Shown: in pieces, positions 44,177-55,233 of the stretch
Position numbering within the stretch: position 1 is the stretch's first letter
Layout of the letters: each line of letters opens with the position of its first letter
Assembly (NCBI GenBank): GCA_023055425.1
Contig: JALGPY010000001.1
Coordinates: forward strand, 113,937,057 to 114,001,056
Source of the DNA: Linanthus parryae
Taxonomy: Eukaryota > Streptophyta > Magnoliopsida > Ericales > Polemoniaceae
Reading direction: 5' to 3'
DNA: 64,000 bases
Made by a program: the position numbers and the translations under genes
Notes under the pieces: generated by a model
Database searches by the model: none
The model's input: the letters and a program-made list of their open reading frames with translations, nothing else
What the model was told of the DNA's origin: nothing

Positions 44177-47100
44177 GATGATTACGTTCTAATGGCGGAT
44201 GTTGTCACGCACTCTCGGGATGCGTGGGTCCTTGATTCTGGAGCTTCCTATCATATTTTCTCTAAAATGGAGCTATTCTCGACGTACAACCAAACGATGG
44301 AGGGTCTGTCTACATGGCAAACGGAACCGTCTGTAAGGTGATTGGGAGCGGCTCAGTTAGATTGAAGACGAATGAAGGGAAGTTATGTACTTTAGAGCAA
44401 GTCAGGCATGTACCACTTATCATGAAGAATTTGATCTCCTTGAGTCTACTCGACAGCAAGGGATACAGTTTCAAAGGTGAAGGTGGAGATCTACAAGTCT
44501 GCAAGGGTTCTAAGGTGATTCTCAGGGGAGTCAAGAATGGGACTTTGTACATGTTGCAAGGTTTGACGATCACAGGTTCTGCTGGAGTTGTCTCAGCCGA
44601 GATTAAGGAAGCTGATCTAACTAAGCTTTGGCATATGAGGCTCGGTCATATGAGTGAACTTGGAATGCAAACTTCACAAGAATGGCTATCTCACCGGTCA
44701 TGCGCCCAAGAGCGTAGGGTTTTGTGAGCACTGCGTGTATGGGATGCCACAGCGTAGCAAGTTACCTAAGGCGGTTCATAGAACGAAAGGTAATCTTGAT
44801 TATATCCATTCGAATTGCTGGGATCCATCTCGAGTCGAGGCGATTGGAGGGTACAGGTATTTACTAAGCATCATAGACGACTACTCCATGATGACTTGGA
44901 TATTCGTGATGAAGCACAAGAGTGAAGCCTTCGCAAGATTCAAGGAGTGGAAGACACTAGTAGAGAATCAGGTGGGAAAGAAGGTAAAGAGGCTGCACGG
45001 AGAACGGCTTAGAGTTCTGTACATCAGAGTTTGATGGATTCTGCAAGGACTAGGGAATAGCACGCCATCGCACCGTTCGGCACACACCGCAGCAGAACGA
45101 TGTAGCCGAGAGAATGAATCAGACACTTTTAGCGAAAGCAAGGTGCATGCTTTCGAATGCAGGTCTTTCTAGAGGTTTCTGGGGAGAGGCAGTTTCCATG
45201 GCATGCTATCTCATAAATCGGAGCCCGCACACAGGTATAGGATGCAATATACCTATGGAAGTCTAGTCCAGTAATGCAGTGGATTACTCGGATTTGAGAG
45301 TTTTTGGTTGTGTTGCCTATTATCACGTTGATGATGGCAAACTAGAACCAAGAGCTAAGAAGGGAGTATTCATGGGTTTCGGAAAAGGTGTGAAGGGATA
45401 CAAGATATGGGCAAATAACAAGATTATACTTAGCAGAAGTGTAGTCTTTTATGAGACTCATATGTTGAAGAACTCCGTGAAGGTCTAGCTTGGAGGTGCA
45501 AAGAAGAAGGTGGAGGGAGAGTCGGATCCTACTGACCCTAAGGATTCCGAAATCCCTACACCGCCGCCATAAGTAGAAGAGGATGAAGCAAAAGAGTCTG
45601 ATAGCGAGGATGCGTCTACACCAGAGGAACCTGTTCATCAAAGTATTGTTGAAGGAAGACCAAGGAGAGTCCTAAAGCCTCCGGCGAGATACAGAGATGA
45701 TGGTATGGTGGGATATGCATTACAGGCAGCGTAAGAGGTAGAGGACGAGCCATCCTCCTACAAGGCCGCTATATCTAGTTATGAGTCAGCACAATGGATT
45801 GCCGCAATGGGAGAGGAGATGGAGTCTCTTAGCAGGAACTCGACTTGGGAGCTTGTTAAATTGCTAGCGAGAAGGAAGATAGTCAGCTGCAAGTGGGTTT
45901 TCAGAAGAAAGGAAGGAACTACATCTGGAGAAGGCGTCAAGTATAAGGCAAGGCTAGTTGCAGGAGCGTTCAGTCAGAAAGAGGGAGTTGACTACAACGA
46001 GAACTTCTCACCGGTGGTCAGACATACTTCTATCCGGGTGTTACTAGCTTTTGTGGCACACCACGACCTGGAACTTGAGAAATTGGATGTCAAGACAGCT
46101 TTCCTGCACGGAGAGTTGGAGGAGGAGATATACATGAGCCAACCGGAAGGGTTCCAAGTTCCCTGAAGAGAGAACCACATGTGCAAGCTGAAGAGATCTC
46201 TCTACGGACTTAAACAGTCACCGAGGCAATGGTAGAAGAGGTTTGACAGCTTCATGTTGAAGATTGGTTACCACAAGTGCGAGTATGATTGTTGCGTGTA
46301 TCACAAAGAGTTGCATGGTGGATCACGTATTTACCTAGTTCTGTATGTGGATGATATTCTGATTGCAACTCGGGTTATCAAGGACATAATAGAACTGAAG
46401 AGGTCCCTTAGCGCGGAATTTGAGATGAAGGATCTGGGAGCTGCTCGGAAAATATTGGGAGTTTAGATCTATAGAGATAGGAAGAAGAAGAAGCTTTTCT
46501 TATCACATCGGGGATACATCAAGAAGATCTTGGCAAGATTCGGGATGTTATTAGCTAAACCTATAGATACTCCTATGGCAACTAACAACAAGCTAGGAAT
46601 TTACACCGTTCAGACTGAGGAAGAGAAGGAGTACATGTCCAAGGTTCCATATGCTAGCGCAGTTGGAAGTCTCATGTATGCTATGGTCTGTACTTGACTG
46701 GACAGAGCATTCGCTGTTAGTGTGGTTAGTTGTTTTATGGCTCATCCGGGTAGGAACCATTGGCAGGCGGTGAAGCGCATATTCAGGTCCCTTAAGGGTA
46801 CGTCAGACATTGGTCTATGTTATGGGGCTAGTGAAGACATCTTGGTAGCTGGTTTCTCGGATGCAGACTATGCAGGGGATATTGATAGTAGAAGATCAAT
46901 GACAGGCTATGTATTTGCTCTGGGAGCATCTGTTGTGAGTTGGAAGGCTACGCTACAGCCGACGGTGACTTTGGCCACCACGGTGGCGGAGTATATGGCT
47001 CTAACGGAAGCAGAAAAGGAGGAAATTTGGCAAGAAATGGTCAATGATCTAGGGCTACATCAAGATCAGGCGATAGTCTATTGTGACAGCTTGACTGCAA

Positions 47101-47297
47101 TTTGCTTGACTAAGGACCAGGTTCATGATGAGAGGACAAAGCATATTGACGTCAGGTATCACTTTCTGAGAAGTGAAAGCAGGATCAAGGTGAAGAAGGT
47201 GGGGACAGCTGACAACCCCGCGGGTATGTTCACCAAGATGGTTCCGAAGAGCAAGTTCCAGCATTGTCTGGAATTGATCAACATTTTGAGCCAGTGA
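44177..47297 (+). pseudogene. Pol of the Tnt1-like element, broken by several stops
   Basis: Protease DSGASYHIF is near 44236. The integrase has an LWHMRLGHM zinc motif near 44630, the core start near 44800-44890 and a VAERMNQTLL motif near 45105. RT runs from WELVK (45847) through LDVKTAFLHGELEEE (46084), YGLKQSPRQW (46205) and YVDD (46343). RNase H ends at 47297. Frame changes occur near 44300, 44670 and 45010. In-frame stops include those at 45051, 45486, about 45733, 46164, 46234, 46464 and about 46696. Some, such as the one at 46696 in a CTRPD-type motif, look like C-to-T changes at CpG; others do not. Confidence 0.88.
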
Positions 47298-47443
47298 GGC
47301 CCTTAGGGGCCATGTCAGACCTGGTGGGGGTCCAGTGAGGCTCTGTGACGAGAGACATTGGGTGCGGAGAAGACGTAGCTTTATTTACGAGAAGAGGAGC
47401 AGCTGCTGTTAACGAGACAATTCAAGTCAAGGTGGAGATTTGT

Positions 47444-47772
47444 TGAGTTAGTTCCTTGAATTGGTTAAAGGCGGCCAAACTCTTTGTTTCCAACTTTGAT
47501 TAGGAAACGTTGGAAGTCAAAGGCGGTGGAGGATTAGTAAGGAAACAAGTTTGTTTCCAAATCGGATTTGGAAAGTTTAGGGATTTCCAAGCACTATATA
47601 AAGAACGTAGTAGTCACATGCAAAACATTCTTGTAGTCTTGTTCCTCTTAAGTGAATAAAGAGTGCTTTTCCGCCGTGGAGGTAGTTAGCAAATATTTTG
47701 CTAGCGAACCACGTAAAATACTCGTGTTCTTCTTTTATTCGTTCTTCATTCGTGAGGTGGTTTGTCATAACA
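47444..47772 (+). repeat. 3' LTR of the Tnt1-like element (329 bp)
   Basis: Same ends as the 5' LTR. It lacks an 11-bp ATTATTAGGTA stretch present in the 5' copy and shows about ten substitutions. The TATA box is kept. Confidence 0.95.
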
Positions 47773-47777
47773 CAAGA

Positions 47778-48648
47778 GCATATAGATGCCATGCAATGCA
47801 TTATTTTACACCAATGCCCTCTTGGTTCTATGGTATCCATGAGTTGCTCACTCTAGAGAGGTTTTGGGGTTCAACTCTTTCCATCCGCCCTTAACTAGAG
47901 TCAAAGGATTTAGAGAAGGTTTATAGTACGATTTGTTGAATTGTTACAAAAAACATGATTACCATACATATGCACACGCTATAATGTTGAGTTAGAGATC
48001 ATCTTCTCCGGTTGATACACCGCATTTCATCACCACTCTCAACTTCAGACACTGCCATCCGGCTCGTGATTCACACTTCTATGTCTGGTGTTGATCAGAC
48101 TCAGTGTTCGAGGGCTTTTGACATTTTTTCCACAACCGGCTTGGGGTTTTGGGAATTGTTGTTGGCAAGGGCCAATTAATGATCTTTCTTGGACATTACC
48201 TATTTAGGACCAGAATAAATATAGACTAAACCAAATTCAATCAACCCACCCATTTTTTCAGGTTTACATACTATGCTTAAAGAAGCACACACTCATATCA
48301 TAACTTCCCCTGCCTACAGTACAAAACATGTAGTAAATGTTAAGGTCATTACTCAGTTTCAGTCCCCATTTCACAACTACCCCTAGACTTTTCGATATGA
48401 TCAACAACAAAAAGCCGTTTGCTCAAGAGCATTGGTAATTGTTAAGTATCTTCCGTTACTATATTGTGTTTCCTTAGGCAGATCAACATCATCTGTATGA
48501 TTAACCAAGAGAATGCAATCCTTTTCCACTGAATGCAGGAATCTACAACCAAAGTACTATTAAGGAGAGAGAGGAATCACACAGGACCTCAACATCACTA
48601 TGTTGCAATCCTTTGCTCAAGCTCAGTTTGTAAATACTCTATACATGA
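47778..48648. other. Unassigned DNA between the Tnt1-like element and gypsy G2
   Basis: No domain, inverted end or LTR is seen in this stretch. It is the right-hand continuation of the Tnt1-like element's insertion site. Confidence 0.5.
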
Positions 48649-49019
48649 TGTTAGGGTTTACCTAACGTGGTCGTAATTCTAGAAACGATCAAGTCTCCAC
48701 ACACACGGGGTTTTGAACCCACACACAATTTCAGTAATTTTATTCTTTGATTGCTTGAATAATCGTGGAATTACATGACTTAAATAAGAAAAGACTGACC
48801 TAACTTATACGATTCTACTGAATGAGCGGGCCATAGGTAAAGAACTGTTAAAGAAACCCGGTCCATAGCTCGACAATAAAAATAAATTAAACTACTAACT
48901 AAATAAAATAAATAAACTACGCATGCGTAATTTAATGTTTGAGATACTTAGGCGTTTGGCGTACTCGTGTACTCTGTCGTGGCGCTGGTACTGTTGACGG
49001 ATGAGTATCCGTATTAACT
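48649..49019 (-). repeat. Probable 3' LTR of gypsy G2 (about 371 bp)
   Basis: The plus strand starts TGTTAGGGTTTACC; the other end, GTATTAACT, mirrors it apart from one base, which gives TGTTA/TAACA-type ends. A purine tract (CCGGGGAGAG on the minus strand) follows directly. No second LTR is available for comparison. Confidence 0.5.
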
Positions 49020-49465
49020 CTCCCCGGATAAGAACCGTCTTGTCCTCAAGGCGAAAGTAGGAGCGGTGTGCGCCCAAAGCGGATTTCTTCGAACCCTACA
49101 AGACCACCCAAGAATCTCCATGCTTGACCTTCATTGTCATCTTGGAATAATCTGTAAGGAATTTGCCGAATTGTTGGAGCCACTGCAACCCAAAAACGAC
49201 CTGCGACCCTTGGAACTCAAGGAGTAGCAATTTAGCCAAAAACGTGTGACCCTGAAGATCAATAGAAACTTCACCACAAGTAGTATCACAATAGAGACAG
49301 TCACCATTACCCACTGCAACCTTGAAAGCTAGGGTGGCCTGAACAGGTAACTGCAACTTCTCGGCCAGCTCAGGATGGATGAAGTTGTGTGTCGCTCCAC
49401 TGTCGGTAAGAACCGATACCTCACGACCTCCTATGTACCCTAGGAACGTGTGCCCATGAACTATT
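49020..49465 (-). pseudogene. Gypsy G2 protease joined to the pol tail (RT to integrase deleted)
   Basis: The protease motif DSGATHNFIHP lies near 49400 and is intact, followed by VAVGNGD near 49313 and GLQWLQQFGKF near 49185. After a stop near 49093 only about 70 bases remain before a LEDK motif that in plant gypsy elements marks the end of pol. RT, RNase H and integrase are thus missing in one deletion of roughly 3 kb. The right end is the junction with the LTR fragment of element D. Confidence 0.7.
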
Positions 49466-49979
49466 GGAATAGATACCCTAGAGGCAATCTAGTTTAGTAT
49501 GAATTTATTTTGGCTAGAACATTCATTGTATTATTTATTGGATATTTAATATAATGAAGTCCTTAGATTTACAAATGTGTTGTTTATCTTAAATATCCCT
49601 AGTCCAATATAATGATTAAGGGGACGATCGTCTATAAACTAGTATGGGGGTTGGAATGATATGGAGATATCATGATCTAACACATGGGTGTGCATTAAGG
49701 GTAATGGCGCACTGGATTGACCCATCTCCGAGAAGGCTACATACACGCTATGTTAAGTCACAAGCGCTTCTCGTGGGGCAATGGTATTGTCATCCCTAGA
49801 CTTGAAGTCACTAGATATTATAGTTGTGGATTATTGTGATTTTGGTAGCATCAAACGCTACACCATAACTGGCTAGTTATAAATGCGTGTACCGGATACA
49901 ATAGGAAGCAATCTTAGAGATCGTAATGGACACAGATAGAATTTGTCCCTACCACATAACGGGAGCAAATATCCTAGGC
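49466..49979 (+). repeat. LTR fragment in plus orientation at the left end of D
   Basis: It starts TATTGGAATAGATACCC, the outer LTR end with the second base changed, and follows the B-type LTR sequence for about 514 bp until ATATCCTAGGCC, where minus-strand pol sequence takes over. All other LTRs of the family here are in minus orientation. The join to pol shows only about one or two shared bases. Confidence 0.85.
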
Positions 49980-52690
49980 CATGACTCAACAACTATCCTT
50001 GATCTATCTCCATAGATCTTTATAGCTTGTCTCGCCTAAGCCTATTATTGGAAATCAATTCTCTAGCCAATCTTTTATAGATTGCAGAGTATAGACATTA
50101 TTCCCAATGATTAGTATGTCTCTACATACAAGACCAGAAATTTAACTGTGCTCCCACTAACCTTCTTGTAACATAAGCTTTATCTTCAATTTTGATGGAA
50201 CCAAATTCATTTGATTTCATCATCAATTCGAATAATCCAACTCCGAGAATTTTGACTCAATCTATAGATAGATTGCTACAAGTAAGATGCTAATGGATTT
50301 AAGCATCACAATTGGGGAAAAGATTTCATCATAATCTATACTATGAACTCAGAGAAAACCCTTTTCAAACCAATTGTCCCTTAAAACTAATCATATTACC
50401 ATCCATGTAGGTTTCCTCATAACCCACTTGCACCTTATGGGTCCTACCCTTTCAGGTGGTGCCACCAAAGTCCATACTTTGTTGAAATACATGGATTCCA
50501 TATCGTATCTCATGGCTCCAAGCCATTTCTGAGAGTATTGCCCACTCGTGGCCTCTTCATAGGTTATATGCGCATCTCTATGAGCAATATATCACCGAGT
50601 TATGAGAACTTCATATTTCTCTAGCTCCTTGACATATCCTACATGACCTACGAAGTTCTTATGTTACTTAAGTAGGTTTCTCCACAACACCTTGAGATCC
50701 TACTCATGTTCCATTAAAAGGATCAATGTTCTTTCGTGGTTCTTGAACTACTTCAAGTTCTATTGTTCTCCCATTATTTCATTTAGAGTCAATCTTTATC
50801 TTGAAACAAAGCGGTTCAAGCAACAAATAATTTGTTCTCGATTGAAGTGTAAAGATAATATCCCGTGTTTCCTTAGGATATTCCACATAGTACATTTATC
50901 CGACTTGGGTCCAAATTTATCTGTAAACTATTTACATAAACTTCATAACCAAAATTCTTTATGAATGACATACTAGGATACTTCCCAGTCCATATCTCAT
51001 ATGGTGTTTTTCATAACTAATTTAGATGGAACAAGGTTAAGGACGGAATTTATTGTAATCAGGACATGGCCCCTAAAAGTAAACTGGAAGCTCTATTTGA
51101 CACTTCATGGATCAATCCTTGTCCAACAAGGACGATATCTCTTCTAAGACTTGCATTCCCTAATGGTGTTATAGGTAGAGTGAGATGGGATCACATCCCA
51201 TACACCCATAGATGTTCAAACTATTAGCTTAAGTATCCTCCTCCCGATCCAATCGTAGAGACATGATACTTTTGCCAAGCTGACTCTCTACTTCATTCTT
51301 GAATTCCTTGAACTCTACAAAGGATTCTGATTCGTTTCTTCATAAGATACACAAACCCATATTTCTCTGATCCCATCAGTAAATATGATGAAGTACTGAG
51401 AACCATCTTTCGTATTTTCCAAGTGAGGTTTATATCATTATATTCAAACCTCTTGGTCTTAATGCTATAGATGAAATATACAATCCACATAGACAGAAGT
51501 GCATTACAATAATGAATTTTATCAAAATAAATGGAACAACATTTTTCCATTATTTTAATAAAAGATTTTCTTGTCAAAACAAGAAAATGTGATAATGTCC
51601 CTACTCAAAGTAGTGACATAATCGTATTTGTCTAATTCATGGATAATTCAAAAAAAAAGTATAAATAATTCCCTACGGCTAATTTAGCAACCCCTTGCTT
51701 CAGTGCCCTACGTGTAGGTTTCTTGCTTCCCTATCAAATTATCTAGATCTCTTCAGATCCTCATAGTTTCTATAAATACGAGGTCCTCATCTAGACTCAT
51801 ATACTCATGATGACGAGATGGACATATTGACTTCTATAACAAAAATACCTAATATCGAATTCAAAATTCCCTTATTATTTCCTTCCAGGTACTTTAGGTA
51901 GTTTATCTTCCTCTACACCACCTATGGGACTTCTAAGGCAGTGTGGTTTTAGCAACAAGCTTGCTTTATGCCCATGGGGTCGGCGCAAACCTTTTCGCCT
52001 TTACCCATGTTGTTAACCATTAACATGTTTTGCCTTTAGCCCTTTATGAGTGCCTTGTATAGCGATTCTCATATTGAGTAAATCACCTTTGAACAAACAC
52101 TACAATTGCATCCAATGCAATTCTCGGTCCATTTGGGAGAATAACTATTTATTCTTTATCTATCTCATAGATCACTCACCTTTCAATCCTATTGAAGTAG
52201 CTTAGTTGCGCTTTACATCTTGCTTCAACAGTCACACATTACTAGCTTGTGTCGTCGCGTCATATCTCGATGAACTAAGTTGCCTTCCTTTAGCAAGTCC
52301 GAACTTATTCCATCTTGATCATGACGACAAAGTGGAGCAACACTTCAAGCCTTTCATGACAAGATCGCTCTTTGAAAGAGCTTCTTTTAATGTATGATCA
52401 TATCATACGCCTCCATATTTATCATCTTGCTTCCAAAGCTCAGAGTTCATGGGAGCTGACATGAGACAAGTTACATCCAAAGAACCATTATTTGATGTTC
52501 CTTACATATGGCTTTTAGTATGTCTAGGTAGTCAGTGGGAGGAGAAATTTATGCTCTACAATGTACAACATTTTTCCTTTATTTGAGAACAATTTTCAAT
52601 TTTGATACCAATCTAAAATTAGATTCCAGACAGCTTGTCCTTTTGAGGACATGAAATCACGTTTTATTTGTTTAATGCGATGGGTATTCA
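49980..52690 (-). pseudogene. Decayed gag-pol of element D (RT to gag)
   Basis: The segment aligns in order with A and E from the RT palm region (near 50000) through the RT start (50480), integrase (51170-51370), protease and zinc-knuckle zones (51700-51950) to gag (52200-52650). Indels are dense and no frame is usable. It shares with B replaced blocks not found in A or E, for example CCCATGGGGTCGGCGCAAACC near 51970 (there one base longer than quoted in B's order) and the same rewritten gag start TTTGTTTAATGC near 52668. RNase H is missing. Confidence 0.83.
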
Positions 52691-53789
52691 ACACAAAAGG
52701 ACTTATGCAAAATATTGTGACCTAAGACTATATTTAACAAGGACTTAAATTGTTAAATATAGCTCCCACTATTTTTCTCGGATTAATAACCCTCGATATT
52801 AATGCGGAAAATATCATTATATTTTCTAGTGGGCCAAGATCCATATTTCACTTCTTTTGAGCTTGCTTTGGCAAGTCACCCAAAATTAGTTATTTAGGTA
52901 GGAACAATTCCAATTTCATCTCATGAAACTCTTGGTTCAATTGGGCAAATAACTCCTTATTTATCGATCACATGGATAATCCCAATTGGTTGCCTATAAG
53001 CTTTTAATCTTATTAAAATCACCTAGTTGTGTCGAACCTCTTACTTCAACAATCACACATTACTTGCTTGTGTCGTCCTCAACACATATTGGTGAATGAA
53101 AACCGCCTTGCTTTGGCAAGACCGGATTTAATAGACCCTAATCATGAAGGGTGTTTAGGCAAGAGAAGGCAAAATGCAATATTCTTATTGAGGGATTTTG
53201 CTTTTTTAGTTTTAATTGTTTTGTTGATCCATATCAACTGATATACTTATTTTAAGTTGGGCAAACTCACAAATAAAAGATCCGGATTGTTAATTATCTT
53301 ATTATCAATTATACATGCATCATTCATAAACCGACAATAAAATAATAAAACAATAAATAAACAACCACAAACAAAATAAACGTGATATGGATATGGTCTT
53401 TAAACTAAGATACTCTCAAGCCAATGAGAATATCTATGAACCCTAAAATAGCAAGCTCATCTCCATGTGTCTCCATATTTTGGTCCATGCTCCATAGCTT
53501 GTGGGATGCTCCATGCTCCTTAGCCTTGTGGAATGCTCCATCTTGTGGTTTCTTTAATTCTTTAGGCTTCTTATCCTCCATCTTGACTATCATCTATTTT
53601 ATCTAATACTAGCAAGCATCTATACTAAATAAAAAGATCTCACAGTTGAGAAGAAGACCGGCTCGCAGGGCGTAAAACCGAATTAACTATTACATTAATT
53701 TTATCAGCTCGCAGGCCGTAAAACAAACTACAAAATAAAAATCCACAACGAACCACAACCTAAGGCCATATTCAATCACCAATTCAATT
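52691..53789 (-). other. Leader of element D, part next to gag
   Basis: The segment matches the leaders of A and E, including the tandem GCTCGCAGG-CGTAAAAC motif at 53661 and 53707. It is cut at 53789 by element E and continues at 62231. Confidence 0.8.
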
Positions 53790-55219
53790 TGATGGGTTTT
53801 GATATAGGTAACGCAGCGGAATAACAAAAGTTTATTTCCTACTCAAAGCCTACAAAGGATCACAGGAAGAGACATCATAACATGATATGGGACATAGACG
53901 ATGTGTACCTTTTGGTTTGGGAGATCACAGGAAAAAAATTATCCTCGTCACTACGGTTGATCCACGTCTAGAGGTGAGATCTAGATTCTTCCTTCTCAAG
54001 TGATAGATTGGACCGGATGAAGAGGGAAGAAGGAATCAAGCAACCAAGGAAGGAGAGAAGGGTTCCGGCCCTCTCTTTGTGCCGACGGGAAGGGGGTTGA
54101 CGCAAGGGGGTTTGTCCCCTTTGTGTTCAAGCTCTCTCTCTTGCTTTCTCTCCCACTCACTTATGTTATGTCTATTAACATTAGTGGGAAGGAAGCTAGA
54201 GCCTCCTTTATATAGTCCAACAACTCCTTGTTAACTACATAAAGGTCCTTCCTAGTTCTACATGAACTTGGATTAGTCCCTTCCTTGCAAATTGGTCGTA
54301 CTAAGTTTCCAAGGTGTTGAAAAGTGATCCTTCTCATTAATTAATCATATTAATTAATCCCAAATGTAGTTATGCTCTATTTGACGTGTGACCCCATAGG
54401 TTTCTACCTAGTTGGTAGTAACTTATTACTAACATGGAGCGGTGTCTAGCAACACATCCATACCACCCAACTAATAGAAATAAGTCATTGATCCGGACAA
54501 AAATTTGTGTCCAATATCACATATTGCACTATCCCTTTGTCTCCATCACCGGATTGGACACGAGACATAAATAGTCACACTCGTATATCCAATCCATAGT
54601 TCCTCGATCCTGGGAATATGCTTATGCATACAGATAACATCAATATCTCCATATTTGTTTATCTGAGTCTGGCCAAACATTTAATAAACCTCATCCCTCG
54701 AGCGGCCGTGGATATTTGCTCCCATTATGTGGGAGGGAAAAATCGTCTCTACATCACTACGATCTCTAAGCTTGATTCCTATCATGCCCGATATCTATCT
54801 TTATGATTACCCAGTTACGGTGTAACGTTTGATAACAACAAAGCACGATTTTTCACAACTAGAGTATCTAGTGACTTCAAGTCTAAGGATTGCAATTATA
54901 TTAGCACTACCAACAGCGATTGTGACTTTAATATAATCTAATGTATCCTTCTCATTGTGGGTAAATCCAGTATTCCATTACTCCTAATGCATACCCATGT
55001 GTTAGACTTGATATCTCCATACCAACATACACACATACTAGTCTATATTTGATCGTCCTATTAATCAATATAATGGACTAGGGATATTTAAGATAAACAA
55101 CACATTGTAACTAAGGACTTCATTATATTAAATATCACAATATATAATAAATGAATATTCTAGCCAATAACATTGTTCACACTAACTATTAGATTGCCTC
55201 TAGGGAACCTATTCCAACA
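53790..55219 (-). repeat. 3' LTR of element E (1,430 bp)
   Basis: On the plus strand it runs from TGATGGGTTTTG to CTATTCCAACA and is followed by GTCTCCCGCTTG, the complement of the polypurine tract AAGCGGGAGAC. The TATA box is near 54209. Confidence 0.94.
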
Positions 55220-55233
55220 GTCTCCCGCTTGCA

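Larger units (their letters stand above)
42904..47772 (+). mobile_element. Complete Tnt1-like (Tork lineage) copia element
   Basis: The element has short LTRs of 342 and 329 bp and is flanked by the 5-bp direct repeat CAAGA (42899-42903 and 47773-47777). Inside are a primer binding site, gag, pol and a purine tract before the 3' LTR (AAGGTGGAGATT). Pol resembles the proteins commonly annotated as retrovirus-related Pol from TNT 1-94. The LTRs are about 96-97% identical by eye, plus an 11-bp indel in the 5' copy. Several stops in pol make this copy dependent on others. It lies in otherwise unassigned DNA about 3.3 kb upstream of the MLP-like gene. Confidence 0.95.
48649..49465 (-). mobile_element. 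Gypsy element G2, internally deleted, cut by element D
   Basis: On the minus strand the visible parts are the end of gag-protease, a very short tail and a probable 3' LTR. The upstream part is interrupted at 49465 by the D/E complex and should continue beyond the right window edge. Protease similarity shows that G2 and G1 belong to related gypsy families. Confidence 0.7.
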
